Shown: positions 13,021 through 26,516, counted from the stretch's first letter. The stretch: DNA of 64,000 nucleotides from Pomacea canaliculata (GCF_003073045.1 NC_037599.1:20712555-20776554); one strand, 5' to 3'. The notes: generated by a model from the sequence alone, not told the origin. Program-made: numbers and translations.

Positions 13021-14225
13021 TATTACGATAATCCCTCACTTTACTGATTACTTTATTTATTACTAATTGTGGCTACACTGTATTGCATGTTGTTTTTTAT
13101 AAATATATCTAATTCTATATTGCAGAAATTATGTTATATTGTGGGATTATGCAGTATAAAGGTATTTATATAAGAAGTATTTAAGAGCATATAAAGTGCT
13201 CATAAGAGATTGAGAAAGGTTTATAGGAGTGGGGGTTGGGTTTTTAAACCTTAAAATACATATAAATAATGAAATAAATATAATGCTGCTACTTCATGGA
13301 TTTTTACCTATTGATGGGGGGTCTCTGAAACATAACCACCACAACAGGTGAGGAATTTCTGTACACAGTCCTAGTCATGCTGCCAAATACCAAATATACA
13401 ATGTTTTAAAATTGTGTTTCCAATTGTGGAACAAAATCTTAATTTAACAAATTCAGATATAAATGTTGCGTGTTTAACATTTTAAATAAAATGTACCACA
13501 TAAAATCTGCTAACTATTGCTGTGTAAAAATTAACATGAGCTTTATGAGCTTCAACAGTCTCTGTTACAATTGACACATACTTAAACGTACATTTTATGT
13601 AGCGTAAATACAACAAATAAACGCACAACTTTATTTAAACGAAATAAAAGAGTGAAGGATTGCTTGTATGCTATCAACATTTATTTGGGTTAGTCTTATC
13701 TTTGTCCCCCTCTGAAGGGGAACCCGCGCTTCAATGTTACTAAGCAACTTGAATGTGGCCATAGTGGCAGTCCAGAAACGCGTGTTTCCACCTGCCCTTG
13801 TATCCCAGCACGCCGCCATCACATGACCCACTTCAAGTAATTTCGTGATCAAAAAGTACGATGAATTTAAAGTTATTCTGAGTTCCACAAAATGGAATTA
13901 TGCCCTTTACAAAGTGTCATTCAACAAATGTACAACCGTTCAAGTTTGAAAATGCCGCCTTTTTCATATGCACAGTATTCAACATCAACGCTTTCCACTC
14001 ATTCGCCATTTTTACACAACGACCATCAACATGCACGATAATAAAAACGATCAAATAAGTAGAATGTTTTCTTTTTCATCTTTTAAAAATATACCATTGA
14101 CTGCAAAAGAAAACTTGTTACGTAAACAACATGGACAGGTAGTCAGAAGATACAGAAATATCACCTTAGATTTGTTGGTGGGTAACAGTCGTCACAGCTA
14201 CCGTGGCTATGGCGTTTATTCCTAG

Positions 14226-14238
14226 GGCAACAGTTGCC
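14226..14238. promoter_or_regulatory. Palindrome of two RFX-type half-sites, everted
   Basis: GGCAAC-A-GTTGCC is a perfect 6-1-6 palindrome. Each arm matches an X-box half (RGYAAC and GTNRCC), but in the order opposite to a standard X-box, where GTNRCC precedes RGYAAC. It lies in the presumed promoter region of the RFX gene. Binding is not shown, and a 13-bp match can arise by chance. Confidence 0.3.
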
Positions 14239-14439
14239 AGACTCTTCGCGTCAGCACAAGCTATCTACATACGCTCCCATCCGGGACGTTTTTGAGGTCT
14301 TATGTTTAAAATATTGCATACTTTTAAGCCTTTCTGGTTTGTGCAACCTTTTAAAACGTCTAAAAATTAAACACTGTTTATTTTGTTGTTGATTTTATTG
14401 CTTATTTAAAGAAACTTTTATTTTATTTTGGTACTACTT

Positions 14440-14530
14440 TTTGAGCGGAATGCGCGTTGACATGTAAGGAAGTGAGTAACGACGTCAGCTCGTGCTCGAT
14501 AAGTTCAAGATGGCGACCTCGATTTTCTAG
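14440..14530. promoter_or_regulatory. Putative promoter core with CRE-like and AAGATGGCG motifs
   Basis: A GACGTCAG (CRE-like) motif is followed by CAAGATGGCGACC, a motif common at or just downstream of animal transcription starts and matching the YY1 consensus. The ATG inside it opens only a six-codon frame, so it is not a protein start. The stretch is richer in GC and CpG than its surroundings. It could serve the minus-strand RFX gene or an unidentified plus-strand transcript. Confidence 0.3.
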
Positions 14531-14599
14531 GCAGCGTGCTTGACAACTCTCGAAGTACATTGATATGCAGCAAATGATCAGAGAATAATATTCGTGCAC

Positions 14600-17500
14600 C
14601 ATGCAAATTTAACGTTTAAATTAGATGATTTTGTTTGATTTCTTCTGTTTCATAAAAAATTAATATCCGGCTAAGCATATGGAGCGTTACGCTTGAAGAA
14701 AGCTGGAAATGCGATTCGGTCACCGAGCAACGTGCATAGAGGTTTGCAAGAAAGGAGGCACGCGATCTCGTCTGGGCACAGCACCAATCTGTCGAGGCCT
14801 GTCCGACATTTTTGCGCGCACACAGAAAGCATAAAGGCAGAAAGTACAAACAATTAAATATTGTTAACCTTGGGTGCGCGACTCTTAAAATAATACGTAG
14901 TAGTTGGAAGATAGGTATCGTCAAGTATCGAGATAACCAGGTATATAATGTAAGCACATATGAAAAAAAAAAACTGTGGTCCACGTTAATGGATTAACAC
15001 AATCGAATGCATTATTCGTGTGGCTTTGTGGCATGACAGGTATTTTACTACTTCTGCGTTGGTGACTTTATATTGCCAATTAAAAGCATTCGTAATTTAA
15101 TACAATATAATAAAAGAAAGCCATTCATTTTTTTTACGTAATTGTATTTTTAGACATTTCTCAACAGATTGAATTCTACAGGTGCTTAAACAAATGCAAA
15201 TCCTTAATGGTGTACAACATATTGACTCAGTTGTTTTTTTTAAAGATGCTTACAAATCTAGCACCCATTATCTTGTGTGTATTTATGATCCCAAGCAGCT
15301 GGCTTCTGAATCCCAGCATATGGCTAGTTATTTATTGTGCTTCATCACGACGTTAAAAAAGATTTCTGCTTTCTTGTATATCTGTTTTATAAATAACCTG
15401 CTTCCAATTTAGAAGATTATTATTGGACAACTGGATATTTTCTGATGATAATCAAATTGTCAGTAAGTGTACATCTGTATGTATGATTGAGAGCACAGAC
15501 TCAAAGTATCAGATAATGATCTGGCATACAGTTCTATCCATCTCAGAATATGCTTTAAATCTAATTCAAAAGCATCTATAGTTTCATGTATTCATAATAA
15601 TTCTGATATAATTTAAATAAAACAACAATACTGTGTATTTAATTTCCTATAAAATCCCCTCGCTAAAGACTTGTTTTTTGAGTTCTTTTCTGTAGCAGAC
15701 TGGACATATTGTAATGGCTTTTTAAAAACTGCTATACTGCTTTATGAGATTTCCGCTCTTTATGTGCAGACATCTGTCATTCTAGACTTATTGGACATGA
15801 GCTTCCTTGATAACCCACATAAGGGAGGACAAGAACAAAACAGCCAGGAAACTGAAGCAAAATGGTGGAATTTTTTAAACATTATAATTTAAGTATAAAC
15901 ATAAACACTAAGAAAAAAATGAGCTTCAATCCTGCCAGTAACTGGCGGAAGAGACTCGCCTATCGCCCTCTATTGCTTTGACATTTAACAGCAAACAACG
16001 GCACAATACTCAAGAATTTAAAACATTGTTTGCTCTAGTTAAAAAAAATGTAATATAGCTTAGAAATGAAATTCACAAACGTTAAAATGTAAAGGCTTAC
16101 AAAGAGTAAGCAAAAAATCAATATGAAATTATGTGAAAGCCAGTTGTCATCTTGGTGAAAGACCATTGCTGACCGGATATGTTCTTGAAAACTAAATCCT
16201 TAACTGCAACACATTTTTAAATGTCCAATTGCTTATGAACTGCAGTGGAAAGTATTAACAAAATTGACTGTGATGTAATTAATTCTGTATCGAAAAATGT
16301 TACCCAAAGATTTGAGAGGGGCGGGTTGGGGGAGAGATACATGAATCCAATCAGTCAAATAATCTGTTGTGAAATCCACATGTCAATGATCACAAATCAC
16401 AAAAAATGAAGCATGATCGGTCAAAATAAAATGAATACTAATAATGTGAAAAAAAAGTGTTATTGTTTAAGCAAGAGCAACAAAACAAAACGTGTTTCAT
16501 TAAATGTGTTCTTTGAATAAATTGCATTAGCTGAGTGTTACATGTTCACGATTTAGACTCAAATGTTCGATGTAGATAAACCATGGACTTAGGATATTAG
16601 TTGGTGGATAAACTACTTGATTCAGCTGCCAAGGGAGTGCAGCGATGGTCTCCTGGTGATAACTCTTACAAGTTGCTAAGCATTGAGGTCACTTGCTAAC
16701 ACAAGTGGTGTACATAGAGGAACTTTCTGCTGTTCTGCCTGACAACTTAAGCCTCGGGGACCTCAGTCGGAGAGCACTGCACTGAATAACCGCGAGTACA
16801 AATCCTACGCTGGACCTAGCAGGAAGATATTTGTCAGCGATCTCAAACAGTTGCAGCTACAAGAAGTTTGTTCGGCGTTAAAGAACTCTTATGTCTAGGA
16901 AATGAAAATGAACGTTGCCAAGCTTGCTCAGTGCGTGAAAGATTTGTACTGAGTCGTTATAACTCATAATCATACTAAACTAGTACAACCTGGACTCGAA
17001 AACAAAAGGCTCTACTAAATATAGACTTTAAAAAACTTAAACTGTGAGCCGCAGAAAAAAACTAAAATCAATGGGAATTCCTGAAGACTTCTATGATTCG
17101 AGGGAAGTTCTGTTGCCTGTGATGAGGATTAAAGAGAATAATTATAAGAACACTGATATTGTGCGTTGGTCAGAAGCTGGAAACGGGGTATATATCTTGG
17201 CTGACAATTTTTATTTGACCAGCAAGGGGTGTGTCATGAACCAGCCTGGTTCAAGGCCGAAGCCGGTGATAAAACTCTGGTGAGGGCAGCGGTCGCCCTG
17301 GGGCGATACCCGACTGTGAGTTGGACAAAAGGGGTAAGAATGTTTATCTCCTCCTGCATTAACTGAGCCTGGTAATCGCGGCCGATTACGTAAGGGGCGC
17401 CACAATCATCGCTTCAGTGGTATAGCCCCGGACAACAGATCGAGTTTGTTCTCGTTCCCACCGACTGGGCACAGTACAATGTAGCTGAATGAGGGAGCTA

Positions 17501-20500
17501 GAGGTTGATGTGGCCGACCGTGGGAAAGATGAACGATAGATATAGGGGTCGAGTATAGCGCAAGGGGATGTGGTCACTTTTGTCAAAGGTCGATACATGT
17601 AGCTTCAGGGCAAGTTAGATGTAGTTGAAAGGGGTCACGTGATCTGATAGTATATAGGCTAGGACAGAGTTGTAGTCGAGGCCTTTTCCCAATACATTCA
17701 GCAGGGACTAACGTCTCTGAGCATCGTCCTATCTGTTAGCCAGCAAGTCTGAGGGAGGCCTGTTCTACGTGAACGCATAGCTCTACTTGTTGGCACTTGC
17801 AGTCTGGGACCGTGAAGAGTGAGGAAGGGGTCTCCGTTCTCGCAGACAATGAGAAGGGGATACACCGACGAACCGGCAACAGCAACTCTGCCACCTGCTT
17901 CCTGGGAACACCGCCGGGGTAGCAATACTGTGCCTGGGTGTCACTGGGGTCTTGGTCGTCTGGAGCAGATGCCAGACCACTGTCGCCTGAGATCGTCCTC
18001 ATCGTCGCCCTTGTTCCTTTGCCTGCGGCAACGGTGTGCGACCCATGGATCTCCGCCAGCAGTGGCAGTAGAGTGCCAAGGCAATTCTGAGACTGTCCAC
18101 CACTGGTTGTCGAGGGGTAGCTAGTCGCGAGGACACTGCCGTGCTCTCAGCCGCAGCAGCAGCAGCGACCTGAAAAGGTTAGGGGATGACCTTTACCTCA
18201 CCTAACTCTGTATTGCGGAGTACTGCGGTATATCGGTATTTATAAACTTAAAGTATTTATAATTTTGATTATTTTTGCCTTCAAATTTTAAAACATAACA
18301 AAAGTTAATTCAAGCAAATTAAAAGAATATTAAATTGAAATAAAAAGAGAGAGAAAAAGAGTAACCCCGGCGATAGGGATCACTGTATATAGCTGACTGG
18401 TTTAATAACTGTTACAGCGTTCACACTCGCGAAGCTCGCAATGAGCTCAACTCATCTCATTTGTATCCCACTTCCGGTGTTAGTTAAACTAGGAGATCGA
18501 TGATCTCGTGCACGCAGAAAGAGAGAGAGTTTAACGGGCAGTCTACCATATGCTGCTTATCCTGGCCAGCCATCTCTGCATCTGAACTCACCTGCACTTA
18601 AGCTCACGCGCTAGGATTGTCTGCCCTCATCGATTTCCTCCATTTCTCAAATCCTCTAACAATGGCCTTTTGTTACATGCAATAAAAAAAAAACCTACGT
18701 CTGCCGATCAAGTGGACAGCGAGTGCATATGTACCAAACGTTTTGTAGTCTGAGCTTTGTCATAAAAAGAAAGTGGAGATGAAGAGAAAAGAAAGAAAGG
18801 CAGACATTGGGGAAAACTCATGCAGAGTCAATAATGTGTCAGCTGTGTGGTCAGAGATGGCCACTGTGACTTGAAGAAGTGCTCCCTCTCTCTTTCTCCG
18901 CCGTTCTCGGGTCTACTCAGGTTGTTTTTTTTAATTGAAAAAGAAACATTACATCATCAGTGCCTTCTTAAAGTGCTGCTACCTAGTTAATTGAGGCTGT
19001 TCTTTTATTAAGAATTGAAAAGTGGATAGCCGAGTGGTTAGAACATCCAAACCCGGAGGTTAGCAGGTTCGATACCCACGTGGTAGCCAGTCATAGATGA
19101 TCTTTACGCTAATTAGCGTGTTTGCCCCAGTGGACCAAGATGTCGGGAATGGGTACCTAGCTCCTAGATGGTTGGGGAAATAAAGCAACGAGAGGCACTA
19201 AAAACCTGGAAGCTGGTCCCGAGAAAAGTATCTCTAATACCTCACTCTCCAATGACCCCAAACAGAGTTGGTTTTTTAAAATTATTTTTAAGACCTTTAC
19301 CTTTAGAAATGTACCAGGCGTGAAACAGCGGTTTCATGAGAAATCGAGGTCAGTAGTGGTGGTAAAGGTTTTTATTACCATGCCATCATAAAGACCTACG
19401 AGAGGGAAACGACAAATGACTGTACAAAACACGGTAAATAGCTTGCCGTATATGACTGCTCAGATAATTATATCCACGGGCTTGTGATGCCTGTCTCCGC
19501 CGTTTGAAACCTTATGTCTCGGAAATGAAGGAGGGCAGGAGATAGGGGGTGTTCACTTAGTTTCAGTGTAGTGCTGAACTCGTTCTACTTTTTTTTTTTT
19601 TTTCAAAAATCTTATGCAGGTTATCCAGCACCTTATCATTGAGCGGATGAGATGGAAAAGGGAAGGATGAGAAGGGATAAAGATGATCTTCAGAGTACCA
19701 TCGGCCAACCTGCGGTGACAAAGTATGATGTGATCGTCAGATGGCAACCCTTGCCCTTCAAGATCACCGCCAAAATATACATACAGCACGCTATATCTCT
19801 ATAAACTTGAGCGGAGACTACACGACTGTCGGCCTTTTTACACTACACTGCGAATGAACACCTGAAGCCACAGACAAGACAATGTCCCTGCTGAGATGAT
19901 ATCACGATGATCTAGTTCAGCCACAGGTGTCACTTAGATGTCACTGATGGGGCCTTTACCAGGAAAGATACACAATGAGCAATTAGTCGATCATTGCTTC
20001 TCGGACTATAGTGAACTACGGCTATAAAGACAGATCGTGCCATTAGCGATGAGAACTCCTGTCTTCATCTATATCTCCTTTTGAAATACTGCGATAAAGA
20101 CAGCTGATGTCATCAAAGATGGAAACTCTTCGTTTCTCGCCTTTTTTTTTTTTTTTTTTTTTTTCGTTTGTTTCTCTCACCTTTTCCGCGTATTTTAATT
20201 GTTCCTCTTTCTTTGCTTTTTCTGTGTGCTTAGAGGGAATGTGTTAAGAAAGGTGCCATGAACGGTATAAGTGTCAGGAAGAAATTATTGTCTCGAATGA
20301 AATCTTTGAAAACAATTACGCGCAAATTCACGATTCACGTAAAAAAATAGTTTTATTCCTTGTAATTAGTTTCCTTGTGATACATTTGTTTGAAAGAAGT
20401 ACAAAATTACAAACATCTTTTTGCAAGAAGATATGGGGTCGTTCTACCATGAGGCGAACGAGGCAGTTGTCTGTGGCGCAAGGGGTAGTGGAATGGACAG

Positions 20501-23330
20501 ACCCAAATGAGATTTCTCCCCATAGCAAGAAGCAAAGAATAAAAAATTTTAATCTTTAATTTAATGTTTAGAATATGTAATTGTTGAGTTTGTTCATTTT
20601 GCTTGAGTTTTTGGCGGGTGGGGTAAAAAAAAGGGTAGTGGTTAGGTTCACCCTCAGCAACGACCAATGGACTGCCAGATGTTTATTTTGAGAGGGAAAG
20701 AAAAAATAAATTAAAGGAATTTCGTACTGTGTGTGTAAAATGGGGTGGGGGGTCTGAGGGAGCGGAGGATGGGAGGGGCAAGTATAGGGAGAGGGGAGGT
20801 GTGGGAGAAGGGTCGCTGCTCCCTTCAGATGTGAAAGGGCTCGTTAGAGAAGACTAGCGAGTACTGACAACTCTTCCTTCTTCCCCTCTCTACTCCCCAC
20901 CCCTCTCGCACATGCACCCTGGTATCGCCTCGCTTGTCCTTCAGCGGTTTGTGACACTTCCTCGCCAAGTCTCGCGTGGGTCACGTCGAGAATTTTGGCG
21001 TCTAAGTGCTAGTTCTTGGTTGCGGTGATGTTATGCTAAATGTCTGCTTCCTTAATCTTAACTTTCAGTATTTCATCAGCAAAGTGCCAGGAACTTTCGC
21101 ACTGTACAGCAATTAAGAGGCTTAAGTCCATGAGCCATAGTACGGCGCTAAGCACTAATCTAGCTGTCAGCTGTCTAAAGTGCTATTATTATTATTTCTC
21201 TAGGTGGTTCTTATAAAATATGACTGCACGTATTTGGATCAAATGTTTATCAGCCATTTGCGTTATACTCCAAACGTCTTGGCTTTATCCCTCTCTCTTT
21301 CTCTGTGCCTGAAGGTGGTGGGGCTTCCAGCTAACGTTCACACCTGTCCTCTAGCGCCAGGCGCCATTCCGGCGGTTTCATCGCCGGTGTTCTCGCTTTG
21401 ACTTTTCTCTGTCCCTCTAAAATTTGTACACAATGGCTTTTAATGACTCAAGCCCTCTCCAGGCTGCAGACGCGTTGTCTCTATAGTCTAATCTGTGAGA
21501 GATTTGCTTGTAGCACTTAAAGTTACTACACGAATCTACCGACAACATCATCAGTGATAAAATATTTTCTCCTTAAGACTTATAAGTCGGGTTCACGCAA
21601 CACCCTAGGAGAGAGGACACACAGACCAAGTTGCTGTTGAGAATGTGCTTCCATCGAAAGACGAGTTTGCATTAGGGGAGGATCAGGATGTGGAGAATAC
21701 AGATTAGAGGAAGAACAGACACAGGTATATATCCATGCACCACATTACTTCAGTGTCTATTTTTCCTGTGATAACAATAGTGGCTGACCTATTATCTCGA
21801 GAATAATTTATCTAGAAAAAATATCGTGTTGTGTTTACAACATAGTCTTTACACACAAAGAGGAATGAATGCGTCATTACATTGAATAATAACGTCTGTA
21901 CTCTGTGATTGAATTGACTCAGGGATGTGATCGAATCGACTCAGGGTCGTGGTCAAATCGACTATAGTGAGTGGACCAATCAACTTGGTCCAATGGAGCG
22001 GTGACCATCGAATCACCTCTTGTCAGTGATAACAACAGTCGAGTCGCTTTGGTCGAGTCGTACTGCGGTTTTGTTGCCTTTCTCAAACTGAAGTCAGCGT
22101 GAGTTCCTTTCGCTCCCTTGACGACCACAGGGAGCTGGCCTTGACCACACAACAATGCTGATAGCGTCGTTAGGGCTTTGCAGTCTGTGTGGGAAAACCA
22201 GTCCAACTCAATTTTTTTTTTTTTGCCTGAAAGGTGTGTGTGTGTGGGATGGGGGGTTGGCTCGACCGATGGCACGCCAACAGGTGCGCGTCTACCGCCT
22301 ATAACGTCATCGTTGTACGTCGTCGTGACCTATTGTTTCTAAGGTAGCACCGAAGAAAGCGCCAGGGATGTCTCTGATGACGTCTACATTGAGTGAGGTT
22401 GGAGTCTGCTTACAGAGCTTTTTGCCATTAATGGAGTGCAACCATGAAATGTTTCCTTCCTACAATTGTCTTCCTTCAGCCTGTCTTTTGTCCTGTGTCG
22501 TCTGTCAAGGTTTGTATTTGGAGTAGGGGAAGGGTTTTGTATTTCCACAAGGCAATTATTACCGTAACATCCCAACATGTCTTCATTTCCAAATCGATCG
22601 TTTGCTGTGCGCTCTTTAATCAGTGTGTGTGAGTGTGTGTGAGAGAGAGAGCGCTGTTCATAATGTGACTGAATAAGTGGTTTTTCGTTTTCTGAGTCTC
22701 AACAAGATTATATCTCATTGTTATAATCACAAATGAAGATCCAGTTTTGCACCAAAATGAAAGACACAGCAGTTGCTACGTCGATCTTTCGCCTGAGGAC
22801 CGGGGTCCTTGCAGTGTCGATAGCCGCATCAAGAAGATCGCCCTAAAGAACTCAGCCCATGTGGAGAAGCGAATAGCACCATGCACCTCTGTTAGTCCTA
22901 TCCGCTTAGAGACCACTGCCTGGTCTGCTCTTCAAACAAGAGAGACCACAAAACTATATCGACCCTCGCCAAGACCAAATCGACCTATGTAAAACTAACG
23001 ACTTGCGGCCCTATGCTCCAATGGGGTGATTAGGAATAAGAGAAAAAAAAAACAACTAACGCCGAAAGTCGTCGAACTAAGACTTCCTAAGATTTGATCG
23101 TTGATGACATTAGTAGCTATTCACATCAAATATTGTCAAAAGAAACATGCGAGTTGTTCAATTCGGTCTTGGCCGAGTTTGATGTGACTCTTGGTTCGAG
23201 GTCGATATGGCTGGGTCGATTGTGTTTGTGGGCCGAAGTGACCGGTGACCACGCGAGACTGCAGCCCCCGTGGACTTACGGGACAAAGGATAGAAGCATG
23301 GATGGGAGAATGAAAGTCAATGCATTTAAA
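14600..23330. other. Gene-poor, repeat-rich interval
   Basis: No host gene is supported. The 16.7-18.2 kb part is GC-richer and contains a TATATA followed about 30 bp later by a conserved-looking leader, possibly an LTR relic. A tRNA-derived SINE lies at 19022-19260. A retroposon-like end (GCGCTAAGCAC ... AAAGTGCTATTATTATTAT) occupies about 21144-21196. Long poly-T (20143-20164) and G-rich (20737-20815) tracts are present. Open frames here are short and have no recognised domains. Confidence 0.5.
19022..19260 (+). mobile_element. tRNA-derived SINE
   Basis: The 5' head has a polymerase III A box (TAGCCGAGTGG, 19027-19037) and a B box (GGTTCGATACC, 19066-19076) at tRNA spacing. The anticodon region and acceptor stem do not close as a tRNA. 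A body follows with AATGGGTACCTAGCTCC and GGTTGGGGAA, resembling the conserved central domains of animal SINEs. The 3' boundary is approximate and no target duplication was confirmed. Confidence 0.65.
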
Positions 23331-23339
23331 ATGCAGTAT

Positions 23340-25110
23340 CCTCTGACGATCAAGAGGATAGAACCAAGTACAGAACCTTCGGGGACGCCAAATAAAGACT
23401 GGTGGAGACACACAGCATCCACTATAACTGAATCCTGCCTGAGAAATATGAGTGAAACAAGTGAAGGGGGAGGCCTGTCGAGATGCCATAGAGAGTACTG
23501 AGTCTATGAATGTGATTAGTTTGGTCTATACTCTATAATATCAACAGCATCAGACAGGTCTAACATGGAAAGAAATGAGATGTCACCTATATCCAGAGCG
23601 AACAATGTCGTTTGTCATCTTCATCAGGATGGTCTCAGTGCTGTGAAAAAGGGCGATAAGCAGACTGTGATGGAGAAATCAAATTTTCAGAGTTAAGATA
23701 GGACAGAAGTTGTTTGAGAACTACATTCTCAAGGATTTGGGAAAGAAATGGCAAGTTTGAGACTGGGCGGTAACTGTTTAGCACGTTGATGTCAAGGGTA
23801 AGGTTTTTTAACAGCAGTTTCACTTATAGGCTGTTTGGAATGTAGTGGGGAAGATGCCAGAGGACAAGTTATCATTTATTATTTCTGTGAGAGCAGGGAG
23901 TAGGATGTCGAGACAGTTTACCAGTAATGGGGTGGGAATTGGGTCCAGTAGTCAAGTTGTGAGTTTTGACTGAAGTAAGATGGTCCTAAGCTCACTTTCC
24001 GAGATCGGCTGAAAGGAACCAAAGGAGCACTTTGGCATTGCCAGATCGTCGACGTGGTTAGCAAGAGCTGAAGTGTGCACAAGCAGTTGATCAAGTTTAG
24101 CCTGGTTGTAAAACATTTTGTGGGAAAAAAAAACTGGCTGAAGTCCTCAGGCAGTAAAGCAGGTGCAATGACCGCAGACAGTTTGCGGCCTGATCGTGAG
24201 GTCCAATAGGTGGTTGCATGTCCTAAATATAGGCTCCTACTCGACAAACAAGTGCTAATGTGAGCACGGAGGAATTTCAGTTTTGGCCAAATAAACAAGG
24301 TGGATGACTTCAGGCTTGGCAGCCTTTATTAGCATCTGTTTATGGACAGTCAACCCAGACCTACTACACCACAACCTCTCAGCTCGTCGACGCTTCGCCT
24401 TAGCTCTCCGCAGCTCAACGCGAATGCTGGGGTACCATGGCGCGTGATGAACTTGGGTACACACAGAAGGAACATGGGCTTCCAGTATGGAGCGGAGAAC
24501 AGCAGTAAGCCTGTAAGCAGAGGTTGAGAGGCAGATGGCCAGTTCCGTTTCCAAGTCATCACGAAACATAGACGTGTCCATGTCACGAAGACGGCGCAGA
24601 GTGCGCAACACTGGTGTCAGTGCTGCGCCAGTGGCTGACAGATCCAACCGCAAACAATAATGATCTGAAGACAGCACATTTGAGACAGTAACCATACGTA
24701 TGACATGATCAATAGGTCTGTGCACCACCCAATCGAACATAAGATTTTTTACGTGAGTGGGCTCGGTGACTGGGTGAGCTGGAAGATATCAAAGCAGCTG
24801 GTCCGTAATCCTTTTTGTATACATCAAAAAGACATTAAATTCACCTACGATTACAGGTACGACACTGAGCGTGTTGCAGCGATCAAACAGATCATGAAGT
24901 TCTGACAGAAACATGTTGTCAGTCAATTTGTTTATGGTGCTGGGTGGTGGTCTATATAAGATGAACTTCTTTGGCAACGAAAGTCTTGCATTAACAAATT
25001 CAAATGACGAGTGTACAAATGGGAGATCACGCAAGGTGACTCGTGAGAGATGTCTTAAAGAACTGGGACTGGGGAATGCCCGTATACTGTAGTACTTAAC
25101 TGGGCTCAGA
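23340..25110 (-). mobile_element. Decayed APE-type non-LTR retrotransposon (LINE)
   Basis: Read on the minus strand from 25110 down, in several frames, the order is endonuclease then reverse transcriptase. Endonuclease pieces are SFEFVNARLSL, LYRPPPS, then VSNVLSSDHYC carrying the catalytic SDH triad. A linker rich in RRAKAKRRRAERLW follows. Reverse transcriptase pieces are NSYRPVSNLPFLSQILENVV, SQSAYRP, MLDLSDAVDII (motif A, aspartate kept) and GVPEGSVLGSIL (motif B). Frameshifts separate these pieces near 23.5, 23.63, 23.83 and 24.3 kb, so no full protein is possible. The 5' end and everything after motif B are missing. Motif style fits the Jockey/CR1/L2 group, but the clade is not established. 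Confidence 0.85.
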
Positions 25111-26516
25111 TCAACACTCTCTTATTACCACCTTCGACAAGCATCTTTCCACCACCGGGGCTTAGAGATAACTCTAGCCTGGTCTGACGGATTCAGTAGT
25201 CTCCCCTGACGTTGACGCAACACGTCTATGGGCTCCGCTTGTACATAAGCCACTCCTAACGACGCTGACAGTGGCGAGATGCTACAAAGGTAAGTCTCTT
25301 CCCTACAACGATTTTTACAGTCACACTTAAGCGACAACGTGAAATTTTGTGAAGACAGTAATAATAAAATCAAAGGGCGCCAACATTCGCTGACACAGGC
25401 TTAATTGTCAGTTACGACACTTGCTTCTTTAAAGTGACATATTGGTCATCCCTGAAGTCTGACACATGACTGTCAGTTCATGTCCTGTCCTAGTCAGTTT
25501 TGTTGGGTCACTCGTTTCCTAGATGGTCGATCCAAATTTCCCTTTCCTTGAAAAATATAGTATTTTGATGAATTTTACAGATCGAGACGGATATATACTA
25601 ATCAGTAAATCATACAAATCATTAAACGTAACGTAACCTTGTTGAAATGTTAGGCGAAGAAAAAAAACCTAACATGATCAACTTATTTTTGTCCCACTAC
25701 CGCATTAGCACATTTTTAAAAGTCTGCGTTAACAATACATTGCATATCAGTTTCTGTGAAAACTTTGAAAACTGGTTACATTATTACTTAATGGTTCAGT
25801 GCTCAGATCGGCTCAAATTAAACATCCTCATTTGTGAGATGGCGAGAAGGGGCACAAAGTGTTTGGTTTTTGGAGTTCGTTAACTAGGACGGTGACTTAA
25901 ATGACTTCACGAAACGCCATGAAAGGTATAAGTGTCAAAGGAAGACTCGGATTGCCATGGCGGTCAGTGTGCTAATAATAAACTTTCAGATAACGGTATA
26001 AATGCCTTTAAAAGTTGTACGACAGTTGTAAGCTAGTTTATGTTGATACAATGTTGTTTTAAGATTTAAAGAAGATTTTTTGTATGTTGTCCTATTATTG
26101 ATCTCTGCAAATACCAGCCTCCTACATTGATTTCCCACCCAATCATTTCTTGCAAAATTGGGATTTCTTGAACATATTAGTTTCTTTACCAGTGACTCAA
26201 GCATATACAAACAGAGCTGTGTAAAGTCTTGTACTAAAAAAAATTAAGTTTTTGTTAAAGTGCTTATGAAAAGACATGATGCTTGAACATATGACTACAC
26301 TCTTTTCTATATAATGAAGTGGACTACACATGTAGACTAGCATTACATTATGTTTATTTCAGTAATTGTAGGATTTGAATGTTTAAGACATCATTCAAGT
26401 AATGTAGCATTTAGATGTGCTTTTTTATGCCAGGTGTAGCAACAAGTGAAAAGAAATTTAAAGGGCAAGGTGCTTGGTGTGAAGTTATCATTTCTTGTCT
26501 TCATCTCAGTCACATC

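Larger units (their letters stand above)
10658..14600. other. RFX 5' non-coding region with DNA-transposon relics
   Basis: No coding exon is recognised here. The RFX ATG exon has an acceptor site in front of its start codon, so at least one non-coding first exon should lie upstream, probably in the GC-richer stretch near 13.7-14.6 kb. The region contains a 117-bp tandem duplication (11278-11511), an inverted-repeat element (about 11880-12052) and a TA-flanked MITE (12704-13020). Everted RFX-type half-sites sit at 14226-14238 and an AAGATGGCG core-promoter-like motif at 14507-14515. Confidence 0.6.

Noticed and set aside
14509..14530. ATG in AAGATGGCGACC as a protein start
   Set aside because: The frame closes after six codons; the motif is better read as a core-promoter element.
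16749..16815. tRNA-like sequence near GGACCTCAGTCGGAGAGC
   Set aside because: The A-box-like part is plausible but the B-box region (GAGTACAAATCC) is too degenerate to call a SINE or tRNA.
17044..17283. Open frame of 79 codons starting MSRRKKLKSMG
   Set aside because: It opens with GTG rather than ATG, has no recognised domain or splice context, and lies in a repeat-rich block.
19022..19095. Functional tRNA gene
   Set aside because: A and B boxes are present, but the acceptor stem does not pair and a SINE body follows.
23094..23501. 135-codon plus-strand frame and its minus-strand partner
   Set aside because: They overlap the LINE relic; the minus-strand reading in shifted frames gives reverse-transcriptase motif B, so the plus frame is a shadow.
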